Part shown: positions 17,848 through 27,208 of the stretch, one piece after another
Layout: every line of letters starts with the position of its first letter
Position numbering within the stretch: the stretch's first letter is position 1
NCBI RefSeq assembly: GCF_963677195.1
Contig: NZ_OY781918.1
Span: forward strand, 1,848,923-1,912,922
Source: an uncultured Marinifilum sp.
GTDB taxonomy: Bacteria; Bacteroidota; Bacteroidia; Bacteroidales; Marinifilaceae
Direction: 5' to 3'
Length of the DNA: 64,000 nt
Program-made: the position numbers and the translations under genes
The notes under the pieces: model-generated
Told to the model about the DNA's origin: nothing
The model's database searches: none
Seen by the model: the letters and a program-made list of their open reading frames with translations, nothing else

Positions 17848-19489
17848 TTTTATTTTTTGCAATTTTATTATATGTTGACTCATTAATTGAAACAGAGTAT
17901 TTTTCTTTTAATTCTTTCATCCAATTTTTTTCCATTTCTTTTTTTAAATCTGAAAGAACCTGATTTTTTATTTTTTCAAAATTAGTATTTACGCCGTATT
18001 TTATTCGATTTTGCTGATAATATTGGATTAAATCCTGTTCATTTTTTATGGTTTTATCCCAAATTGTGTATTTGGTAATAAAATAAACCAATACGCCATC
18101 TTTATATTCTTGTAATAAAGATCTTAGCTCGGGATGTTTTATTTCCAATTTATTTTTATGGTAGGCTAAGATACTATTGTTTGAAAAATTAATGTATAAT
18201 CGATTGATGTATTCTTTAAAATTTTCGTAAATATCTTTTGAAGCCTGTTTGCTTAAGAAATCAGCGAATGCTTCCTGAGAATAAGAAATATCATTAATGT
18301 AAAATAAAGGTTCCTGTAATTCGGCATAGGCATAATCGAGAATAGAATAGAAGTTCGAGAGTAAGTTTATGTTTTCTTTGAAATTATATTGTTGTTTAAG
18401 TTTGTGTAAAAGTTGTTGATGAGATATTTTCGATCGATCTTCTTTGTAAAGTTGTTCTCTTAGTTCGTTTTTGCAATCCTCATATTTCTTATACTCTTTT
18501 TTATCAATAAGCTGAAGCAGATGATAGCCAAATTCTGTTTTAACAGGTAGGCTAATTTCATTTTTTCTTTGAAGATTAAATGCAGCTTTTTCAATTTTCT
18601 GATGGGTTTCATATAGCCCGAACCATGGTAGTTCACCACCGTATTTTTTAGAGTTTGTATCGTCGGAATATTTTGCAACCAATGTTTTGAAATCGGCGCC
18701 TTTTTGTAAAAGTAAATACAATGAATCTGCTTTTTCTTTAGCTTGTTTTTCGCTGGTGTAAGATTTAAATTCTAGCATAAGGTGCAAAACCTTAACCTTT
18801 CCAGGATTTTTAACTTTATCTAAGTTTTGAATTATATGATATCCATATTTGCTGCGTACAGGTTTCGAGAATTTTCCTGTTGCAGTTTTATATGTGGCTG
18901 TTTCGAATGGATAATCCATTTCAAAAACAGTGAAATAACCAGTTTTCCCATTATTTTTCTTAACCGAAAGGTCATCGGAATATTGATCGGCAAGTTTAGA
19001 AAAGCGTTTGCCTTTTCTTAAGCTTTTGTAAATGTTCAGAGCTTTGTTATAAGCTTTAATTGTGTCTTGTGGAGTTGCACGCCCTTCAATTTTAACTAAA
19101 ATATGTCGGGCTTTTACAAAATACTGTATGCGTTCAAATGTTTCTTGAATTAATTGCTCGCTTACATTGGCTGGATATAGGTAGGTGTTGTAAGCAATAT
19201 TTTTATAGTTTTCAATTTCTTTGTTTACTTCCGAAATTGTATCTATTTTATTATTTAATGCTGCTTGTACTTTTATTTTAAAGTTGATATATAATTGCAG
19301 TGCATCTTTTACGGAAAGAGCTTGCTTGTTTTTGCCACGAAGCTTATTGTTGTGATAAAGATTTATAAAGGTATCTGCCGAATAAGGGGTATCATTAATT
19401 GTGAAAAGGGTGTCTGCCTGACTTGTTTGCCCAAAAGTAGAGTTTGAGCAACATAAAAGAAAGAACAGATATAAAAGGCCTTTTCTCAT
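17840..19489 (-). CDS. Periplasmic peptidyl-prolyl isomerase with two parvulin domains
   Basis: The 549-residue product has a signal peptide (about 1-20, ending TFG-QTS), an N-terminal segment TLFTINDTPYSADTFINLY like SurA-type proteins, and two tandem PpiC domains: VKARHILVKIEGRATPQ...FSKLADQYSDDLSVKKNNGKTGYFTVFEM...KYGYHIIQNLD, and VKVLHLMLEF...YSDDTNSKKYGGELPWFG...EFGYHLLQLIDKK. The C-terminal 200 residues are helical and polar, probably substrate-binding. It is the first gene of a three-gene rotamase operon. The partner lipoprotein start overlaps its end, pointing to coupled translation. Confidence 0.9.
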   Translation of the reverse strand: MRKGLLYLFFLLCCSNSTFGQTSQADTLFTINDTPYSADTFINLYHNNKLRGKNKQALSVKDALQLYINFKIKVQAALNNKIDTISEVNKEIENYKNIAYNTYLYPANVSEQLIQETFERIQYFVKARHILVKIEGRATPQDTIKAYNKALNIYKSLRKGKRFSKLADQYSDDLSVKKNNGKTGYFTVFEMDYPFETATYKTATGKFSKPVRSKYGYHIIQNLDKVKNPGKVKVLHLMLEFKSYTSEKQAKEKADSLYLLLQKGADFKTLVAKYSDDTNSKKYGGELPWFGLYETHQKIEKAAFNLQRKNEISLPVKTEFGYHLLQLIDKKEYKKYEDCKNELREQLYKEDRSKISHQQLLHKLKQQYNFKENINLLSNFYSILDYAYAELQEPLFYINDISYSQEAFADFLSKQASKDIYENFKEYINRLYINFSNNSILAYHKNKLEIKHPELRSLLQEYKDGVLVYFITKYTIWDKTIKNEQDLIQYYQQNRIKYGVNTNFEKIKNQVLSDLKKEMEKNWMKELKEKYSVSINESTYNKIAKNKNE

Positions 19490-19577
19490 TAATTAGTGTT
19501 TTTGTGTGTAAGCAATATGCTTAATAAATTAGCTCTGTTTTGTACGAGAAGTTTTACCGTTTTCTTTTTTTATAGGT

Positions 19578-19739
19578 TTAAATATGATTAGGTAAAATAG
19601 ATGTATTAAGAGAGACTAAATCTGAGAATTTTGTTTTTGAATTTATATTCTTCTCTATTCCATTATTATAAGCAGGAACTTGAAGAATTTCATCAGAAAT
19701 TAAACCTTTAGAAATAATTTTACCAGATACAAATAACAT
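19578..19739 (-). CDS. Possible small protein of 53 residues
   Basis: An ATG-started frame of 53 codons starts MLFVSGKIISKGLISDE and ends ILPNHI. Its composition is coding-like (balanced hydrophobic and charged residues, no long homopolymers), but length is short and I recognise no family. It could be a real small gene, a remnant or chance. No promoter or ribosome-binding site supports it. Confidence 0.25.
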   Translation of the reverse strand: MLFVSGKIISKGLISDEILQVPAYNNGIEKNINSKTKFSDLVSLNTSILPNHI

Positions 19740-19859
19740 TTTGCAATAAATTTAGGGTTAAATTGCATGCGAAATTACAAAAAAAATAGCGCAATAGAAC
19801 TTAATTAAAAATCTAAAAATTGTTAATTAAGATATTCAATTTAAAAGTTACTATTTTTA

Positions 19860-19882
19860 ATCTGATTTTCGTAAAATCAGAT
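19860..19882. promoter_or_regulatory. Perfect 10-bp dyad upstream of recQ
   Basis: Arms ATCTGATTTT and AAAATCAGAT flank a 3-base loop, ending 34 bp before the RecQ start. There is no T-run and no upstream plus-strand gene for it to terminate, so an operator or a leader hairpin is the likelier role. Confidence 0.45.
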
Positions 19883-19916
19883 AATTAAAATTATCAAAAT
19901 ACTGTTAGCTAAAAGA

Positions 19917-21821
19917 ATGGATCAATTCAATAAGGTTCTGGAAAAATATTGGGGGTTTACAGGCTTTCGACCTTTACAAGATGAAATTATAAAATCGGTT
20001 TCGGAAGGGAAGGATAGTTTAGGTTTAATGCCTACGGGTGGAGGTAAATCTCTAACTTTTCAGGTACCGGTAATGGCAACCGAAGGAATTTGTATTGTTG
20101 TATCACCATTGGTTGCATTAATGAAAGATCAGGTTCAAAACCTTAGACAGAAAGGAATAAAGGCCGAATTGTTGTATTCAGGTTTATCAAGACACGAAAT
20201 TCAGCTTATTCTTGATAAGTGCTTATTTGGGAATGTTAAATTTTTATACATCTCGCCAGAGCGAATTGGCTCAGAATTGTTTCGCCAAAAAGTGGAGCAG
20301 ATGAATGTTTGCCTTATTGCGGTTGACGAATCGCATTGTATTTCGCAATGGGGCTACGATTTTCGCCCTTCATATTTAAAAATTGTAGAACTTAGAGAAT
20401 TGTTACCTGAAGTTCCGATTTTAGCTCTAACAGCTACTGCAACTACCGATGTTGTTAATGATATTCAGGAGCGATTAAACTTTTCGCAAAAAAACGTATT
20501 TCGAAAGAGTTTCGAGAGAGAGAATTTAATTTATCTGGTAAGAGAAACCGAAGATAAAAATAAATATCTGCTAAAAATTCTTACCAAAGAAAAGGGGAGT
20601 TCGGTAGTGTACGTGCGAAGCAGGAAAAAATGTAAAGAGTTAACTGAGTTTTTAAAAACCCATAGAATTAAGACTGAGTTTTATCATGCAGGTTTAAAAA
20701 ATGATGTGAAAGATATTAGACAGGATCGATGGAAAAATGGTGCTGTTCAGGTTATGGTGGCTACCAATGCTTTTGGTATGGGAATCGATAAACCTGATGT
20801 TAGAACTGTTGTTCACATGGATTTGCCAGATACTATAGAAGCCTATTTTCAGGAGGCAGGAAGAGCCGGAAGAGACGGCAAAAAGGCCTTTGCAGTTTTA
20901 TTATATTCTAATCCTGATCGTGTTCAACTACTAAAACGAATAAAAACAAATTTCCCGGAAAAAGAATTTATAATTCGTGTTTATCAGGCTCTGGGTAATT
21001 TTTTGCAGGTGGCCGAAGGTGCTGGGAAAGATGCCGTTTTTGATTTTGATTTAGGATTGTTTTGCAAAAACTTTAAGTTTAATGTATTGCAAGCTTTTAA
21101 TGCGTTAAAAATTTTGCAACGAGCCGGATATTTAGAATTAACTGACGATTTGGAACATGAGTCAAGAATTATTTTTGCAGTACAGAGAGATGATTTGTAT
21201 AAATTTCAGCTGGCAAATAAAAATTATGACACTTTTATAAAGCTTTTGTTGCGTTCTTATACTGGTTTGTTTACAGATTATGTGCCGGTTAATATTGATT
21301 TGCTTGCCGCTCGAACAAAAATGAAAAAAGAATCGATTATACAGTTTCTGAAAGAATTATCACGATATAAAATCATAAATTATATTCCACGAAAAAAAAC
21401 TCCTTTTATTATTTTAAGTCAAGAAAGACTACCAGTAAGTTTTGTTAAGCTTAGCAAAGAGGTTTACGATAAGCGTAAAGAAAATATGGAATCTAAGATT
21501 CAAGCAGTTATTCATTACGCTGAAAGTAAAAATATCTGCAGATCGAAATTCCTTTTGCAATATTTTGGACAGGAAAAAGCTCCAGAATGTGGTAAGTGCG
21601 ATATATGTAAGGCAAAAGAGGATAAAGGATTAAGCAATGAAGAATATAAAACAATAGCCAATGATATTTGCACTTTTCTTGGGCAAAAAACCATAGCGAT
21701 CGATGATATTATGAAAGCTTTGTCGTATTCTGAAAACCGTATTTTGGAAGTAATCCGAATTTTAAAAGACAATGAAGAGGTAGAAAGTATAGAAGGAAAT
21801 CAAATAAAGTGGATAAATTGA
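19917..21821 (+). CDS. RecQ-family ATP-dependent DNA helicase, short form without HRDC
   Basis: The 634-residue product has the RecQ helicase core: FRPLQDEII, Walker A MPTGGGKSLTFQ, motif II VDESHCISQWGYDFRPSY (DESH rather than DEAH), TATAT, and FGMGIDKPDVRTVVHMDLP with QEAGRAGRDG. A zinc-binding motif follows (C-x16-C-x2-C-x2-C, ending CGKCDIC). The usual C-terminal HRDC domain is not visible; the last 80 residues form a small winged-helix-like end. It unwinds 3'-5' in repair or recombination. A second, full-length RecQ is encoded at 44556-46667, so this is a paralog with a probably distinct role. Confidence 0.9.
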   Translation: MDQFNKVLEKYWGFTGFRPLQDEIIKSVSEGKDSLGLMPTGGGKSLTFQVPVMATEGICIVVSPLVALMKDQVQNLRQKGIKAELLYSGLSRHEIQLILDKCLFGNVKFLYISPERIGSELFRQKVEQMNVCLIAVDESHCISQWGYDFRPSYLKIVELRELLPEVPILALTATATTDVVNDIQERLNFSQKNVFRKSFERENLIYLVRETEDKNKYLLKILTKEKGSSVVYVRSRKKCKELTEFLKTHRIKTEFYHAGLKNDVKDIRQDRWKNGAVQVMVATNAFGMGIDKPDVRTVVHMDLPDTIEAYFQEAGRAGRDGKKAFAVLLYSNPDRVQLLKRIKTNFPEKEFIIRVYQALGNFLQVAEGAGKDAVFDFDLGLFCKNFKFNVLQAFNALKILQRAGYLELTDDLEHESRIIFAVQRDDLYKFQLANKNYDTFIKLLLRSYTGLFTDYVPVNIDLLAARTKMKKESIIQFLKELSRYKIINYIPRKKTPFIILSQERLPVSFVKLSKEVYDKRKENMESKIQAVIHYAESKNICRSKFLLQYFGQEKAPECGKCDICKAKEDKGLSNEEYKTIANDICTFLGQKTIAIDDIMKALSYSENRILEVIRILKDNEEVESIEGNQIKWIN

Positions 21822-21897
21822 GAATGAGATAAGGTATGGATTATTAGTCTGTTATGGCTAATTGGATAAGTGCTACTCAATATTCATAAAATCTTGC

Positions 21898-21905
21898 TAT
21901 TTTTG
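21898..21905 (+). promoter_or_regulatory. Candidate -7 box upstream of the DUF5063 gene
   Basis: TATTTTTG matches TAnnTTTG and would give a leader of about 135 bases before the start at 22047. No TTTG is seen at the expected -33 distance. Confidence 0.35.
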
Positions 21906-22046
21906 CAAGGTTGTACCGATTAAAGATCTTAGTTCGCTAATTTTTAAAGCTACTTTATTTTTAAATTGGTAATTCAATTTAATGTTTTGTTGTATTGCTA
22001 ATAAGCTTACATCAAAATTTTAATGATATCATAGGAAAATATAAAG

Positions 22047-22673
22047 ATGGAAGATAATTTTGAACACGTAGTATATTCTAAAAATGTTATTGAGTTTGTA
22101 ACTGTTGCTAACGAATTTTGTTTGTTGCTCGAAAATTCGGCAAAAATAAATAAGTTGGAATTTGTAGAAACAGCTCAAAAATTATTACCCCTTTTGTATT
22201 TAAAGGCAAGCATGTTGCCAAAGAATGAATTGGAGTTAGAAGAAGAGGTTGAGAAATTCGTAACAGAGGCCGATTGGGAGTTTATACACTCATCGGTAAA
22301 AACAAGAATGGGGGCTCACGATGAGTTTTTGGAAGTGTTTGAAGATGAGATGGAATATAGCGATACACCTTTGATTTCTTCTGTTTCAGAAAATTTTGCC
22401 GATATTTATCAGGATTTAAAAGATTTTATTACATCATATAAAATTGGAACTCTTGAAGTGATGAATGATTCACTTTGGGATCTAAATAATAATTTTTATC
22501 AGCTTTGGGGGCAAAAATTAGTTAATACCCTAAGGTCAATTCATAAGCTTATTGCCGATAAGGAAAGTTTAAAAGATGATGATAATATATCTTCTTCAAA
22601 TCTCGATAATGTAGATTTAAGTGGATCCATTTTTTCACAGCGCCAGAGAGAATGGGGAGAAGAGAATGAATAA
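22047..22673 (+). CDS. DUF5063 domain protein
   Basis: The 208-residue acidic protein begins with a helix VIEFVTVANEFCLLLENSAK and has KLLPLLYLKASMLP, a pattern of the Bacteroidota DUF5063 family, followed by a second helical part ending near DNLDVDLS-type residues and SQRQREWG. No signal peptide or membrane segment is present, so it is cytoplasmic. Function is unknown. It lies 41 bp upstream of an RNase D-like exonuclease in the same direction; this pairing is one I recall as common in Bacteroidota and may reflect a shared role in RNA or DNA metabolism. Confidence 0.75.
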   Translation: MEDNFEHVVYSKNVIEFVTVANEFCLLLENSAKINKLEFVETAQKLLPLLYLKASMLPKNELELEEEVEKFVTEADWEFIHSSVKTRMGAHDEFLEVFEDEMEYSDTPLISSVSENFADIYQDLKDFITSYKIGTLEVMNDSLWDLNNNFYQLWGQKLVNTLRSIHKLIADKESLKDDDNISSSNLDNVDLSGSIFSQRQREWGEENE

Positions 22674-22714
22674 TTAAGAAAAATTGACAGGTTTTTCAAG
22701 AAAAAGAGTTATAG

Positions 22715-23305
22715 ATGTTGCCATTTCAAAAATCAATTACTAGCGAAGAAGCGAACAAAATGCCATTAAAGGCTTTCGAAGGTGAAATTATATTGGTAGA
22801 TCAATATGAGGAAGTCGACGATGCCGTAAAATACCTTAAAAAGTACGAAATATTGGGCTTCGATACAGAAACCCGACCGTCATTTAAAAAAGGTAAAGTT
22901 AACGATGTTGCATTACTTCAATTGGCGGCAAATTCAAAAACATTTCTTTTTAGAATAAATAAAATTGGTCTGCCATCACAGTTAACCGAGCTTTTAAACG
23001 ATCCTGATATCATGAAAGTTGGTGCGGCAATTAAAGATGATATCAGAGGTTTACAAAAGCTTACTGATTTCGATGCCAATGGATTTCTTGAATTGCAGGA
23101 TTATGTGTCTAATTTTGGAATTGAGAGTTTTTCTCTAAAGAAATTATCGGCCATTGTATTAGATTTTAGAATTTCAAAACGTCAGCAGGTATCAAATTGG
23201 GAAGCTGCCGAATTAAGTCCTGGGCAATTAAGATATGCGGCAACCGACGCCTGGGTTTCTTTAAAGATTTTTGAAAAACTTAAGGCTTCGAAAAGCGAAG
23301 AGTAA
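22715..23305 (+). CDS. DEDDy 3'-5' exonuclease, RNase D-like
   Basis: The 196-residue product is a single DnaQ-like exonuclease domain. Motif I is ILGFDTETRP (D50, E52), motif II lies near AAIKDDIRGLQKL, and motif III is RYAATDAWVSLKIF, the DEDDy form with Tyr four residues before Asp. There is no HRDC domain, unlike full RNase D, so it resembles the short exonucleases of Bacteroidota and the WRN-type exonuclease fold. It probably trims structured RNA or DNA ends. It follows the DUF5063 gene and precedes an RlmI-like methyltransferase. Confidence 0.88.
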   Translation: MLPFQKSITSEEANKMPLKAFEGEIILVDQYEEVDDAVKYLKKYEILGFDTETRPSFKKGKVNDVALLQLAANSKTFLFRINKIGLPSQLTELLNDPDIMKVGAAIKDDIRGLQKLTDFDANGFLELQDYVSNFGIESFSLKKLSAIVLDFRISKRQQVSNWEAAELSPGQLRYAATDAWVSLKIFEKLKASKSEE

Positions 23306-23406
23306 AAACCAAATTGTATTTCACTTTATAAAAGCTGGAATAATCAAGCAATAGGAATTCAATTTTCTTTGTAATTCCTGAATATCAGTATAAAACAGAT
23401 TATTAA

Positions 23407-24594
23407 ATGATAAATTATCCTAAAGTACACCTAAAAAAAGGGAAGGAACATTCCATTAAACGTTTTCACCCTTGGATTTTTTCGGGTGCTGTAAGTAGAG
23501 TTGATGAAGGAATGCAGGAAGGCGACTTGGTTGCAGTTTACGATGCACAAGGAGAATTTTTAGCTGTTGGGCACATTTCTATAGGATCGATAGTTGTTAG
23601 AATTTTGTCTTTCGAAGAGAGAGAAATTACTTTGGACTTTTGGATAGAGAAAATTAGTTCGGCATGTAAATTGCGAAAAGCAATCGATTTATACGGAAAT
23701 AAGAACAATAATGTATTCAGACTTGTGCATGGAGAGGGGGATGGTTTACCAGGATTAGTTATTGATTTTTATGCAGGTACTGCTGTTATTCAGTGTCATT
23801 CCGTAGGAATGTATTTGCATAGAGAAGAAATTACAGAAGCATTACAAAAAATATTAGGCGAGGACCTAAAAGCAGTTTTCGACAAATCGGAAGGTACTAT
23901 TCCTTTTAAATCGGGTATTGAGCCTAAAAATGGATATTTGTTTGGAGAAACAGAATCGTTTATAGCTCTAGAGAATGGTTTAAAATTTAATGTAGATTGG
24001 TTAAAAGGTCAAAAAACCGGTTTTTTTATCGATCAAAGAGAAAATAGAAGTTTACTGGAACATTATTCAAAAGGGCGATCAGTACTAAATATGTTTTGTT
24101 ATACGGGAGGATTTTCATTTTATGCAATGCGCGGAGGTGCTAAACTAGTACATTCGGTTGATAGTTCGGCTCGAGCAATTAGTATTACAAATGAAAATGT
24201 AGAATTAAATTTCCCAGAAGATAAACGCCACGAAGCTTATGCCGAAGATGCATTTAAATTTATGGATGAAGCTTCGCAAAAATATGACCTAATAGTGTTG
24301 GATCCACCAGCATTTGCTAAACACAAAAAAGTGTTAGATAATGCTCTTAAAGGTTATAAACGCTTAAATTTGAAAGGATTTCAGCAAATTAAACCAGGTG
24401 GAATATTGTTTACCTTTTCATGTTCACAGGCAGTTAGCAAAGAAGATTTTCGAAAAACAGTTTTCGTAGCTGCCGCAAATGCAGGTAGAACAGTTCGCGT
24501 TCTGCATCAGTTAACACAACCGGCCGATCATCCGGTAAATATATTTCATCCCGAAGGAGAATATCTTAAGGGCTTAGTATTGTATGTTGAATAA
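23407..24594 (+). CDS. Class I SAM-dependent rRNA methyltransferase, RlmI-like
   Basis: The 395-residue product has an N-terminal PUA domain (VHLKKGKEHSIKRFHPWIFSGAV), a central EEHEE-type domain, and a C-terminal Rossmann methyltransferase domain with motif I VLNMFCYTGGFSFYA, an acidic motif HSVDSSARAI and motif IV IVLDPPAFAKHKK. This is the RlmI/YccW family, whose E. coli member makes m5C1962 in 23S rRNA. FTFSCSQAVSKEDF near the end holds a conserved Cys of the family. Length is as expected (about 395). It stands in a plus-strand run of nucleic-acid genes. Confidence 0.92.
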   Translation: MINYPKVHLKKGKEHSIKRFHPWIFSGAVSRVDEGMQEGDLVAVYDAQGEFLAVGHISIGSIVVRILSFEEREITLDFWIEKISSACKLRKAIDLYGNKNNNVFRLVHGEGDGLPGLVIDFYAGTAVIQCHSVGMYLHREEITEALQKILGEDLKAVFDKSEGTIPFKSGIEPKNGYLFGETESFIALENGLKFNVDWLKGQKTGFFIDQRENRSLLEHYSKGRSVLNMFCYTGGFSFYAMRGGAKLVHSVDSSARAISITNENVELNFPEDKRHEAYAEDAFKFMDEASQKYDLIVLDPPAFAKHKKVLDNALKGYKRLNLKGFQQIKPGGILFTFSCSQAVSKEDFRKTVFVAAANAGRTVRVLHQLTQPADHPVNIFHPEGEYLKGLVLYVE

Positions 24595-24671
24595 ATACTT
24601 TTTTGTATCTTTCAATTGTGCTAGAATAGAGGGATTTGCATCTCTAATATTAATATTTAAATCGAAACTAG

Positions 24672-25886
24672 TTGAAATTTTCTGAATTTGATTTTTCTCC
24701 TGAAGTAATGGATGGTTTGGAAGCTATGGGTTTTGAAACACCATCGCCAGTTCAGGAATTATCCATTCCTAAGATCATAGAAAATAAGGATATGATCGTT
24801 TGTGCTCAAACAGGAACTGGAAAAACTGCCGCTTATTTATTGCCCATAATGGACAAAATCCAAAAAAATAAAATTGATGGATTTAGTACGCTAATACTTG
24901 TTCCAACAAGAGAATTGGCCATGCAAATCGATCAGCAGATGGAAGGTTTTGGATATTTTGTCTCCATTACATCGCTTTCGGTATACGGAGGTGGCGATTC
25001 GTCGGTTTGGGATCAGCAGAAAAAGGGTTTGATGGAAGGTGCCGATGTGGTAATTGCTACTCCCGGAAGAATGATTTCGCATTTAAATTTAGGATATGTA
25101 GATACCTCTAAGTTAAAACATTTGATTTTAGATGAGGCCGATCGCATGCTGGATATGGGTTTTTTTGAAGACTTAATGCAAATTGTTAGTCACTTGCCAA
25201 AGGAACGTCAAAATCTGATGTTCTCAGCAACCATGCCTCCTAAGATTAGAGAGCTGGCAGAAGAAATTCTGGATAAACCTGAAAGTATAAATATTGCCAT
25301 TTCGAAACCCGCAGAAGGAGTTTTGCAAGCTGCTTATATGCTGCATCCGGAACAGAAAATTCCTTTGATTTCTAATTTGTTAAAGGGGAAAGATTTAAAG
25401 AGTGTTATCATTTTTTCATCAACTAAAGTAAATGTAAAGGCGATAACTAAAGATCTAAAAAAGCAAAAGTTTAAAGCAGCAGGAATACAATCCGATTTAG
25501 ATCAAAAAGATAGAGAAGAGGTATTGCGCGAATTTAAAAACAGAAAACATCAAATTCTTGTGGCAACAGATATTATTGCTCGCGGAATTGATATTGACTC
25601 TATCGATTTGGTAATTAATTTTGATGTTCCTAATGATGCTGAAGATTATGTGCATAGAGTAGGAAGAACTGCGCGTGCAGAGTCTGAAGGAGTAGCATTA
25701 ACTTTCATAACAAAAAAAGATCAGAACGATTTTAAAAAAATAGAGGATTTAATTGAGTCGGAAGTTTATAAAATTCCAGTGCCTGCAGAATTAGGAGAAG
25801 CCCCGGAATACAATCCAAAAACTTACTCAAAGCCTAAAGGGAAAAGAAAGTTCTTCAAAAAAAGAAGATCAAATATAAAAAAATAA
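24672..25886 (+). CDS. DEAD-box RNA helicase, RhlE-like
   Basis: The 404-residue product has all DEAD-box motifs: Q motif (SPVQELSIP), Walker A AQTGTGKT, PTRELAMQ, TPGRMI, DEADRMLDMGF, SATMP, and IARGIDIDSIDLVINFD with HRVGRTARAE. The C-terminal tail is short and strongly basic (KGKRKFFKKRRSNIKK), as in RhlE-type helicases acting on ribosomal or messenger RNA. The frame starts with TTG at 24672, giving MKFSEFDFSPEVMDGLE, which matches the usual start of this group; the first ATG at 24708 would remove part of that conserved region, so TTG is preferred. Confidence 0.92.
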   Translation: MKFSEFDFSPEVMDGLEAMGFETPSPVQELSIPKIIENKDMIVCAQTGTGKTAAYLLPIMDKIQKNKIDGFSTLILVPTRELAMQIDQQMEGFGYFVSITSLSVYGGGDSSVWDQQKKGLMEGADVVIATPGRMISHLNLGYVDTSKLKHLILDEADRMLDMGFFEDLMQIVSHLPKERQNLMFSATMPPKIRELAEEILDKPESINIAISKPAEGVLQAAYMLHPEQKIPLISNLLKGKDLKSVIIFSSTKVNVKAITKDLKKQKFKAAGIQSDLDQKDREEVLREFKNRKHQILVATDIIARGIDIDSIDLVINFDVPNDAEDYVHRVGRTARAESEGVALTFITKKDQNDFKKIEDLIESEVYKIPVPAELGEAPEYNPKTYSKPKGKRKFFKKRRSNIKK

Positions 25887-25906
25887 GAAGCCTAAATTAA
25901 GCAAGT

Positions 25907-27103
25907 ATGACCCAAGCTGTATCTTACGACATGATTGTTGTGGGCGCAGGCATAAGCGGATTAAGCCTAGCCTATCAAGTGGCCCAAGTGGGTAAAAAAG
26001 TTCTTGTTTTGGAAGCCGAAAACCGAATTGGTGGTTGCCTAAACACTCATTATCACAATAAGAGTGATTTTTGGGTAGAAATGGGAGCTCATACTTTTTA
26101 TGCTACCTATACAAATTTAATCGGTTTAATTCAAAAGAGTGGATTGGAATCGGATATTGTAGCACGAGAGAAAGTTGGAATGAAAGTGTTTACCGACAAG
26201 CATGAGAAGATCATGTCGAAAGTAAGCAAGTTTGAGTTAATTAGGTCGGTTCCCAATTTATTTTTCTCGAAACGAGAAGGGAAAACCGTGAAGGAATATT
26301 TTGGGAAAATTGTTGGGAAGAAGAATTACGAGAAAGTATTTAATAGAATGTTTAGCGCGGTAATCGTGCAAAAAGCAGATGATTTTTCCGCTGAATTTTT
26401 TCTAAAAAGAAGAAAAACTAAGAGTAAAGATCATCCTAAAAGTTTCGTCCTTAAAAATGGAATGCAAAGCTTTATGCAAGCTTTAACGCAGTCCGATAAC
26501 TTGACTGTCTTATCCAATCAGAAAGTTTCTGATATTACCAAAGAAGAGGGATATCAGGTGAAAACAGAATCTGGAAAAGAATTTACCACTAAGGATATTG
26601 CATTTGCCGTAGCTCCTGCAGCTGCTGGTGAGATGCTTACGAATGTGAGTTCAGAACTTTCGATTCTATTAAAAGAATATCAGACCAAAAATATTACTTC
26701 GAGAACGGTTGTGCTGCCTAAAGAGAAGGTCACATTCGATCCGGTATCTTTTATTATTCCATTGCAAGGATCTTGTTTGGCAATGGTTACTCGTGATGTC
26801 TTGTCACATAATGAATTCAGAGGGTTTTCTTTCCATTTTGAAGAGCGAGATGGATCAAAGGAAAATCAGAAACAGTTTATGTCTGAATTATTGGGTGTTG
26901 AACAATTGGGAGAAAGCAAAGAAGCCAATCATCAATTGCCAGTTTTGAAATTAGGACACGGCGAAAGAATCCAAAAAATTGAGAGTTATGCAAAAGAAGC
27001 AGGAATATACATAACAGGAAATTACTTTAACGGATTATCATTGGAAGATTGTGTGGAAAGATCGACACAGGAATTCGAACGATATGTTGAGAATTATAAA
27101 TGA
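25907..27103 (+). CDS. Protoporphyrinogen oxidase-like FAD amine-oxidase family protein
   Basis: The 398-residue product has an N-terminal FAD-binding Rossmann motif (VVGAGISGLSLAYQ) with the following EAENRIGG and GAHTFYATYTNLI, typical of the HemY/HemG-like protoporphyrinogen oxidase branch of the amine-oxidase superfamily. The C terminus has GNYFNGLSLEDCVERS, matching the FAD-contact motif near the end of PPOX proteins. It is shorter than HemY (about 460). The substrate is likely a porphyrinogen or a similar compound, but no heme genes are adjacent, so this stays a family-level call. It starts 20 bp after the DEAD-box helicase gene. Confidence 0.75.
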   Translation: MTQAVSYDMIVVGAGISGLSLAYQVAQVGKKVLVLEAENRIGGCLNTHYHNKSDFWVEMGAHTFYATYTNLIGLIQKSGLESDIVAREKVGMKVFTDKHEKIMSKVSKFELIRSVPNLFFSKREGKTVKEYFGKIVGKKNYEKVFNRMFSAVIVQKADDFSAEFFLKRRKTKSKDHPKSFVLKNGMQSFMQALTQSDNLTVLSNQKVSDITKEEGYQVKTESGKEFTTKDIAFAVAPAAAGEMLTNVSSELSILLKEYQTKNITSRTVVLPKEKVTFDPVSFIIPLQGSCLAMVTRDVLSHNEFRGFSFHFEERDGSKENQKQFMSELLGVEQLGESKEANHQLPVLKLGHGERIQKIESYAKEAGIYITGNYFNGLSLEDCVERSTQEFERYVENYK

Positions 27104-27111
27104 TAAGGTTT

Positions 27112-27138
27112 GAGGCTCTCACTTTAAATGAGATTCTC
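27112..27138 (+). terminator. Possible weak terminator hairpin
   Basis: A 10-bp imperfect stem (one mismatch, one G-T pair) with a 7-base loop lies just after the flavoprotein stop. There is no T-run, so termination is uncertain. Confidence 0.3.
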
Positions 27139-27208
27139 AATAAATAAGATTGATTCTATTGGTAATCTGAACTTTAGTCGGAATACCAAAATCCCATAGC
27201 TATAAAAA

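Larger units (their letters stand above)
19490..19916. other. Intergenic region between the chaperone operon and recQ
   Basis: This 427-bp AT-rich gap is divergent, so promoters for both sides should lie here. It contains a possible 53-codon minus-strand frame (19578-19739) and a perfect 10-bp dyad at 19860-19882. No convincing TAnnTTTG element was found close to either gene. Confidence 0.45.
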
